DNA of 64,000 nucleotides from Rutstroemia sp. NJR-2017a BVV2. Lineage: Eukaryota > Ascomycota > Leotiomycetes > Helotiales > Rutstroemiaceae. Position 1 is the stretch's first letter; every line of letters begins with the position of its first letter. Under the pieces are notes generated by a model. The model was not told the origin of the DNA and searched no databases. It saw nothing but the letters and a program-made list of their open reading frames with translations. The stretch covers positions 1,042,001-1,106,000 of the forward strand of contig NJPS01000051.1 in assembly GCA_002946415.1 (NCBI GenBank), in the 5' to 3' direction. The translations under genes were made by a program, and so were the position numbers. Below are positions 57,943 through 64,000 of the stretch, piece after piece.

Positions 57943-59298
57943 AGAGTTTTATGCTAATGCATGACATGTCAATCAACGGGAATTTTTTCTTCTTGAGCTT
58001 TTTAGTTGAGGACCTGGATATGTATTTAGGTTTTGCGATGAAGTCATCGTGTTTGCCTGATTACTTTTGTTTTGTTTGGTGTTGTTTTGTTTGTTTTTAT
58101 TTACAATATTTGGCAGAGTGGGTTCATTTTGAGTTCTCATTTAATTTCGACATGATGGACATATAGCGGGAGGGGAAATTGCTTGGTTTAACTACGGGTT
58201 TTCGAATATGTATGATGAGAGAATTGCTAGCTGCAGGACGGCCATCAAGTTCAGATGAATATCGGTCGGGAGCTGGGTCTCGTCTTCTAATACAGATGTG
58301 TTTGCTAGTGCATTCGACATTTACATCAAAGGAAACGAGACCTATGTAGGGCATGTGAATACGTCAGTCGTTCTGCTTACTGTTGAGGTCTATTGGCCTA
58401 GTGAGCCAGAAGGAGGTGACCAAGGCCTACAGGAAGTCGTGTAGTCTAGGCCTGATGTAAGAGGTAGTGCGGTTTGAAATAGGGTCTATGTAGGCCTGGA
58501 ACCAACAATACTGTACCGAGGCCCAAATGGCTATCTATAGAAAGTTGGTCCTCTACCATTGGAAATAGGTAGGGCGGTGGAATCAAGCTCAAGCGCATTT
58601 GTAAGTTTATTACGGGAGGTTTTAAGGTACTGTATCCTTGAGTTTTTTCAGCGCCTATCTACATTTTGAGAATTCCCAAGACTATCGCCGTAGAGTATGG
58701 CGGGGAGGATAGTATTCTGCCGCATACGGAGGGGGAACAGATGGATATCTAGTAGAGGAATGGCCTGTCGTGAAGGCTAAGTGAGGGGTTCCATATCTAC
58801 GACTATGCTCGTGCTTTCCACTTTGCAGTGAGTTCTTTCTTGTCAGCGTGCTGTTGTGGCGAAGCTGTTTGATGTATATGAAGTGCAGTAGATAGCTGCA
58901 GTGCATTCCAAATGGAGACAGGGCATGACCTAGCAGATGATACGATATGCGGGATGGAGCAAGTGCTCATATCCTAGGAACAATCATGCGTTCAGAGGCC
59001 AAGAGGGAGGTTCACTCGGCAACACCGTCATCTGCTTTTCTTCAGCTAGGTCTCGACTCCAGCTCGCATAAGATAAAGCCCCTCTATTCCTAGTATTATG
59101 GTGCGGGGTGCAATATCAGTTGCATTCCGATCTCCAGCACGGCATGACATCACATGGAAAAGGTAAAATAGACACGCGTTCGGAAAGGTTATCGGCATTT
59201 TTCCCAGAGAGGCTGTGCCCTCTGGTCTATGCAAGAAGCTGTGGAATGTAATAGAATGGATGTATGATAGTGGGAATAGCCTGATGACATACTAGACT

Positions 59299-60746
59299 TC
59301 ATCCTACCACAATAACAAACTTCCCTACCCCTCCCTTTGCATCATACACCTGTCTACAACCCCTCCTTACCCCCTCTACATCCTCCAACTTCACCTCGCT
59401 CCCCACAATCGGCCTCACCTTCCCCTCCTCAATCCACCCCGCCAACTTCTCCAAATCCTCCCCACTCGGCTCCATCATCAAATAGCTATACCTCCTTCCC
59501 TTCCACTGCGCCCACCTCCTCAGCACCCAATCCGCCAAATCCAACAACCTGACCACCACCCCACTAACAATAATCTCCCCCCTCCTATCCCCCATCCACC
59601 TCTCCATCCTCTCCCGCGTCGCCGTCCCCCCCGGAATCATCGACACACTAACAATCACCCCCTCCCTCTTCACCAACCCCCCATACGATAAACTCCCCCC
59701 CACAGTATCGAACATGAAATCCACCGTTCCTTTCCCTAGCCTCTGCACCACATTCTCAGTAGTATAATCCACAGCCTCGATATCCTCCCCAAGTAACTCC
59801 TCCACCCGACCCATCTTCCCCGTGCTCACCGTCGTAATTACCCGTTTCGCACCAAACACATTCTTCGCCAACTGCACGGCTATACTCCCCGTGCCGCTCA
59901 TGCCGGCGGGCACGAAAACAGTCTTGTCTTTCAACCCGCCGGGGAGCTGCGCGGCACCGCGGAGAAGTGATTGGTAGGCTGTGAGGGCGACGAGAGGGAC
60001 AGAAGCTGCTTGCGAGGGGGTCAAGGAGGGGGGCTGCAGAGCGGTGGTGTGCGAGAGGGAGAGGCAGTATTCGGCGATGGTGCCGCGGTAGGGTTCGGGC
60101 ACGCGGGAGTATACTTTGTCGCCGGGTTTGAAGGTGCGGACGCTGGGGTGCACGGAGTGGATGGTGCCGCTGACGTCGTAGCCCATTAGGTAGGGGAGTC
60201 TGTCGGGGGTTAGATAGGGATGAGTTGTGTGTTTTATGATTGATTGGCGGGCGCGAGAGGTGTGGTGTTGAGTTAAACTGTCTTCTCAAGAAGTCGTTTC
60301 AGCTAGCCCATTGATCTGGAGAGATCTGGGGAAGCAGTTCTCAACCAACTGATTCTAACCATGATCACTCGATCAAGCATCGGGCACTTGATCCACGATT
60401 GCATATTATCTTTCCTCTCTATACATAGTGCCAATTCAAATGAACAAATGAATGTACAGCGTACTTTATATCAAACACCATCTTTGCCAAACTATCAGAA
60501 TCCATGTTAGCCTTCATCCAACTCAACATCACCTCCACCATCTCTTCCTCTCAGATCCTTGGAGACATACCCACTAGCCATCTTAACATCAACCGGATTC
60601 ACACTCGCCGCCTCAACCTTAATCAACACCTCGCCCTCCCTCGTGATCTTGGGTGTCGGTACAGTAGCTACATCATAGACTTCTGGTTTTCCAAATTTGG
60701 CAAGCGCAAGAGCTCGCATGGTGGTTGGGGGGTCTTCTGCTGTCAT
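59299..60746 (-). CDS. Quinone-oxidoreductase-like MDR superfamily protein
   Basis: Zinc-free medium-chain dehydrogenase/reductase, probably NADPH-dependent, in the QOR/enoyl-reductase group. Exons: 60746-60571, 60491-60465 and 60199-59299 (367 aa). The GroES-like domain shows VLIKVEAASVNPVDVKMASG, then a 27-nt exon (LAKMVFDIK), then LPYLMGYDVSG. The nucleotide-binding motif is VFVPAGMSGTGSIAVQLAKN. Zinc ligands of alcohol dehydrogenases are lacking. The 27-nt exon restores both phase and expected domain spacing; without it the two large exons still join in phase but about nine residues are missing. Intron 2 is long (265 nt). Either ATG at 60746 or the later one (MRALALAKFG) could start translation. 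Confidence 0.85.
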
Positions 60747-61582
60747 GATTGCAGTAAACGAACTTCAAGAGAGAGGAGTAGCCGTTATACGAAATGAGTT
60801 ATACGGTGGAAATACAAAATCAAAAGACTTTTATAGAGGAGAACAACCCGCAGTATCCACAACGGGTTACTTTTGAGCGGAGGTAAGTGACGGGAACGGG
60901 TAGATGTTGCACCGTTTCGGACTAATTTGCCCGGGGGTGGATATGCTAGGGAAGTAGAGGCTTTAGAAATTCTTCTTTTCCTTCTATCGTTGTTTGTGGT
61001 GTGTTCGAGAGACTTCACCTCGGTGGTTGCATCCGTCGTGGTACTTGATAAAGTTCTGTGGAAGATAGGTGGTGACGTAGAAGATGGTTGCCACACCACA
61101 CTACACTAAAACGAAAGCGGGTGGATGGAAAACTTACTACATTCTTATCAAGAGTAAAGCGCAGAATATACATGCGTGATGGTCTTGAATGGAAAAGCAT
61201 TGTGAAAATGAAATGATATTTGGAGGATTTTATGTGCGTTATTTGGTTGTGCGTTCGATTGACGCGAGGAAACAACTCCAGCGAACTCCATACTCTACTC
61301 TACCTACGTAGCACGAGCGAAATTGTTTATTGGCACTTGCAATAAAATGAGTATCTGAACTTGTGCCGTGGTTCTAATTCTGAAGATATTAAATTGTCCA
61401 AAGAATAGCAAGTGAATATGACATGATTAGCAAAGCAAAGGAAACATAATTTCATCTCCTCCATCTCCATCGCCCAAATCCGGCAACCCCACCACACGTG
61501 AAAACCTCCCATCTCCAAAATCCCACCCCATCCCACCACCAACGCTCCCAAACTCTAGTCTATCTTCCCCCAAGCAAAAACC
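60747..61582. promoter_or_regulatory. Divergent promoter region, MDR reductase / HCS1 helicase
   Basis: 836 bp between opposite start codons. No gene is supported. A C-rich leader (61460-61580) precedes the helicase start. Confidence 0.45.
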
Positions 61583-64000
61583 ATGGCGCCCAAACCCGTC
61601 GACATCCCCTCCTTCTGCACCACCCAACTCCACCTCCTCGACTCCGAGCTCCAATCCGAGCTCTCCGAGACCTCGACCCTCATAACCGGGACCTCACCCA
61701 CCTCGCTCCAGCGCGCCGGTCTCGCCATCACGAACCTGGTGCTGATATCGCAGCGCACGGGCTTGGGCGGAAAGACGGTGGTTGAGCTGGGGCTGGATTC
61801 GGCGATTTCGGGAAAAGGCGGGAAGGAGGAAGGGGAGTTGCCGGAACATGGGATTCGCACGGGAGATATTGTGATGGTGAGTGAGTTGCCGGGAGGGAGC
61901 GCGAAGAAGAGGGAAGTCAAGGAGTTGGAGGAGAAGGGGTGTAGAGGGGTGGTGACGAGGGTGGGTGGGAGAACGGTTTGGGTGGCGTTGGAGGGGGAGG
62001 AGGATGCGGTGGAGGGGAGGAGGTTGTGGGTTGTGAAGTTGGCGAATGATGTTACTTATAAGAGGTGAGTGGGTTGTTTCAGTTCTGGCGGAATGGTTTT
62101 GAGAGGGAGTAAGAAGAAGGGATGAGATTTACTGATTCGTGGTGCAGGATGAATCAGACGATGAAGAGGCTGCAAAAGATGCAGGAGGTAGAGTATTCGA
62201 GTTTCGTTAGGGTCATGTTTGGGTTATCATCGTCGTCCCCTGTGCCGGCGAATCTGGACGAGGATACTGCGGGTATGGAGTGGGTTGACCCGAGCTTGAA
62301 TGATTCGCAGAAACATGCAATCAAATTTGCGCTGGCTTCACGAGAAATTGCACTCATTCATGGACCTCCTGGAGTGAATTCCCCTACCCCTACAGATACT
62401 GAACGTATATTTATTGACTATTATGTTAGACTGGCAAAACGCACACATTGATTGAGCTTATATTACAGATGCTCAAACGTAAGTTGAGAGTGTTGGTATG
62501 TGGTCCATCCAATATATCCGTCGACAACATTGTTGAGAGACTTGCACCGCACAAAGTCCCGATTGTCCGTCTAGGTCATCCAGCCAGACTTTTACCATCA
62601 GTCGTCAGTCATTCTCTTGATGTGTTGACGCAGACTTCAGATGCAGCTGCAATAGTGCAAGATGTAAGGAAGGAGATGGACAGCAAGCAGGCGTCAATCA
62701 AAAAGACGAAGAGTGGAAGGGAGAGAAAGGCAATCTATGGGGACCTCAAGGAACTGCGGAAGGAGTTTCGAGAAAGGGAGAGAAAGTGTGTTAATACATT
62801 AGTGGGTGGCTCGAAAGTTGTACTGGCTACATTACATGGTGCTGGGGGCTTTCAACTGAGGGATGAGAAGTTCGATGTGGTGATCATTGACGAAGCTAGT
62901 CAAGCTTTGGAGGCTCAATGTTGGGTGCCCCTATTATCAGCAAGTAAAGTCGTTCTTGCTGGAGATCATCTGCAGTTGCCACCTACAATCAAATCACTGA
63001 ATTCGACCACGAAGCCGAAAGTGAAGGAAGCTGAAGGAGTAATCAAGGGCATGACGCTGGAGACGACGTTGTTTGACAGGTTATTGAAGCTGCATGGACC
63101 TGGAATCAAGGTCATGCTTACGACACAGTACAGAATGCACGAGAAGATCATGAGGTTCCCGTCCGACGAGTTGTATGAAGGAAAGCTAGTTGCAGCGGAA
63201 GGAGTTAAAGAAAGACTTTTGACCCAACTACCCTATGAGGTTGAAGAGACAGAGGATACTATCGAGCCGCTGGTATTCTTTGACACCCAGGGAGGTGATT
63301 TTCCGGAGAAGAGCGAAGAAGAGGATATTGACAAGAAGGGAGGGAAGGGTATGTTGGGCGAGAGCAAAAGCAACGAGATGGAAGCCGCCCTCGTGCGACG
63401 TCATGTTCAGAACCTCGTCAATGCCGGATTGAAGCCCGACGATATCGCCATCGTCACACCATACAATGCTCAGGTAAGACTGTTAGGAAATTTGATGCCC
63501 AAGCTATATTCCTTGGTTGAACGATTACTTACGAGACTAAGTTGGCCTTAATGTCCCGATCGATGAAGGAGGCATTTCCCGGTATCGAACTTGGCAGCGT
63601 GGACGGGTTTCAAGGAAGAGAGAAGGAAGCAATCATCGTTTCTCTGGTTAGGAGTAATAGCGAACATGAAGTCGGTTTCCTTGGAGAGAAACGCAGGTTG
63701 AATGGTAAGTGTCCACCTTTTGCATGGACGCTTTTCGTCTGTTCTCAAGATCCAGAAGCCCTTGAAGTCTTCTCCGCATGATATCCATCCCACCATCTAT
63801 CGGAACCTAGATCCTAGTAAGATCTTGCACAACACAGATCTGCCCCGAGAACAAGAAAATGATTCCCTGTACATGATGCTCCCAACAACATCATATCTGT
63901 ACATTCGCATGCCAGATATCACATGCTCACTCCATAAATCCCCTCCACCCAAAAATCCACAATCATGCGGCTGACGCAGAAAAAAAAACTTAGTTGCCAT
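61583..64000 (+). CDS. HCS1: DNA/RNA helicase, HCS1/IGHMBP2 type (SF1B), 3' truncated by window edge
   Basis: Upf1-like 5'-3' helicase; yeast Hcs1 is the polymerase-alpha-associated helicase A. Exons: 61583-62064, 62148-62373, 62430-63473, 63542-63704 and from 63994 onward. The N-terminal beta-barrel domain is followed by DSQKHAIKFAL (Q motif), Walker A GPPGTGKTHT with an intron exactly between GPPG and TGKT, Walker B IIDEASQ, motif III AGDHLQLPPT, motif IV QYRMHEKIM, motif V GSVDGFQGREKEAIIVSLVR, and the start of motif VI (N-VAM) at the very last bases. No R3H domain can be judged since the C-terminus is outside. The last intron (289 nt, GTAAGT...CTTAG) is long for the window. Confidence 0.93.

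Larger units (their letters stand above)
54077..59298. other. 5.2-kb gene-poor stretch upstream of the SUN gene
   Basis: No protein gene is supported on either strand; the longest open frame (54251-55054, minus) begins with GTG and has the Pro/Leu/Ser bias of a pyrimidine-rich leader. It holds several short tandem repeats: three copies of AGCATGGCCC (54942-54971), CATCC repeats (57548-57570), AAT repeats (57587-57602), CTAC repeats (57620-57638), CATCT repeats (57745-57770) and a telomere-like GGTTAGG run (57918-57942). I see no tRNA box or snRNA. It might hold long regulatory DNA or a non-coding transcript. Confidence 0.55.

Noticed and set aside
58391..58525. Several AGGCCT cores spaced 25-44 bp
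   Set aside because: Spacing is irregular and flanks differ, so I do not call a repeat family; they may be chance in this spacer.
1..64000. Search for CRISPR arrays, insertion sequences, transposons, phage or defence islands
   Set aside because: No such structure appears; the region is ordinary fungal housekeeping DNA with spliceosomal introns.

Overview
This window is nuclear DNA of a filamentous ascomycete (Pezizomycotina). The evidence is gene dense sequence with many 48-95 nt introns (GT...AG, CTAAC/CTGAC-type branch sites), compact divergent promoters, an HDEL-tailed protein disulfide isomerase, a SUN-family wall protein and fungal-type complex I subunits. The overall flavour resembles Leotiomycetes such as Botrytis or Sclerotinia, but that placement is inference from general familiarity, not from a search. 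I see no bacterial features, transposon, CRISPR array, rRNA or convincing tRNA, and no secondary-metabolite or mobile cluster.

Layout, left to right: complex I 49 kDa subunit (-) | RNA polymerase I/III subunit AC40 (+) | NEDD8 E1 catalytic subunit UBA3 (-) | TEL2 (+) | FAD monooxygenase of salicylate hydroxylase type (-) | WSS1-type WLM metalloprotease (+) | proline iminopeptidase-like hydrolase (-) | KEL3/KLHDC4 Kelch protein (+) | SWC6/VPS71 (-) | small mitochondrial-type membrane protein (-) | PDI (-) | 2.2 kb spacer | large Ser-rich orphan (+) | small orphan (+) whose 3' coding end overlaps MON1 (-) | DOP1 (+) | wax-synthase-like membrane acyltransferase (-) | SWR1 ATPase (-) | complex I NDUFB8-type subunit (+) | orphan (+) | DUF202 membrane protein (-) | SUN-family wall protein (-) | 5.2 kb gene-poor stretch | quinone-oxidoreductase-like MDR protein (-) | HCS1/IGHMBP2-type helicase (+), cut by the right edge.

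Functional themes: two SWR1-complex subunits (SWR1, SWC6), two complex I subunits, two endomembrane trafficking factors from one divergent promoter (MON1/DOP1), and genome maintenance factors (TEL2, WSS1, HCS1). These are housekeeping genes and nothing indicates a pathway cluster.

The most notable observations concern gene structure. PDI seems to encode its first CGHC active site across two consecutive 8-nt microexons. UBA3 seems to need a 6-nt microexon inside its nucleotide-binding motif. A GC-AG intron with a poor donor is needed in the monooxygenase. Two genes overlap tail to tail by 26 coding bases. All exon models were made by hand from splice motifs, reading phase and family conservation; no transcript evidence was available.
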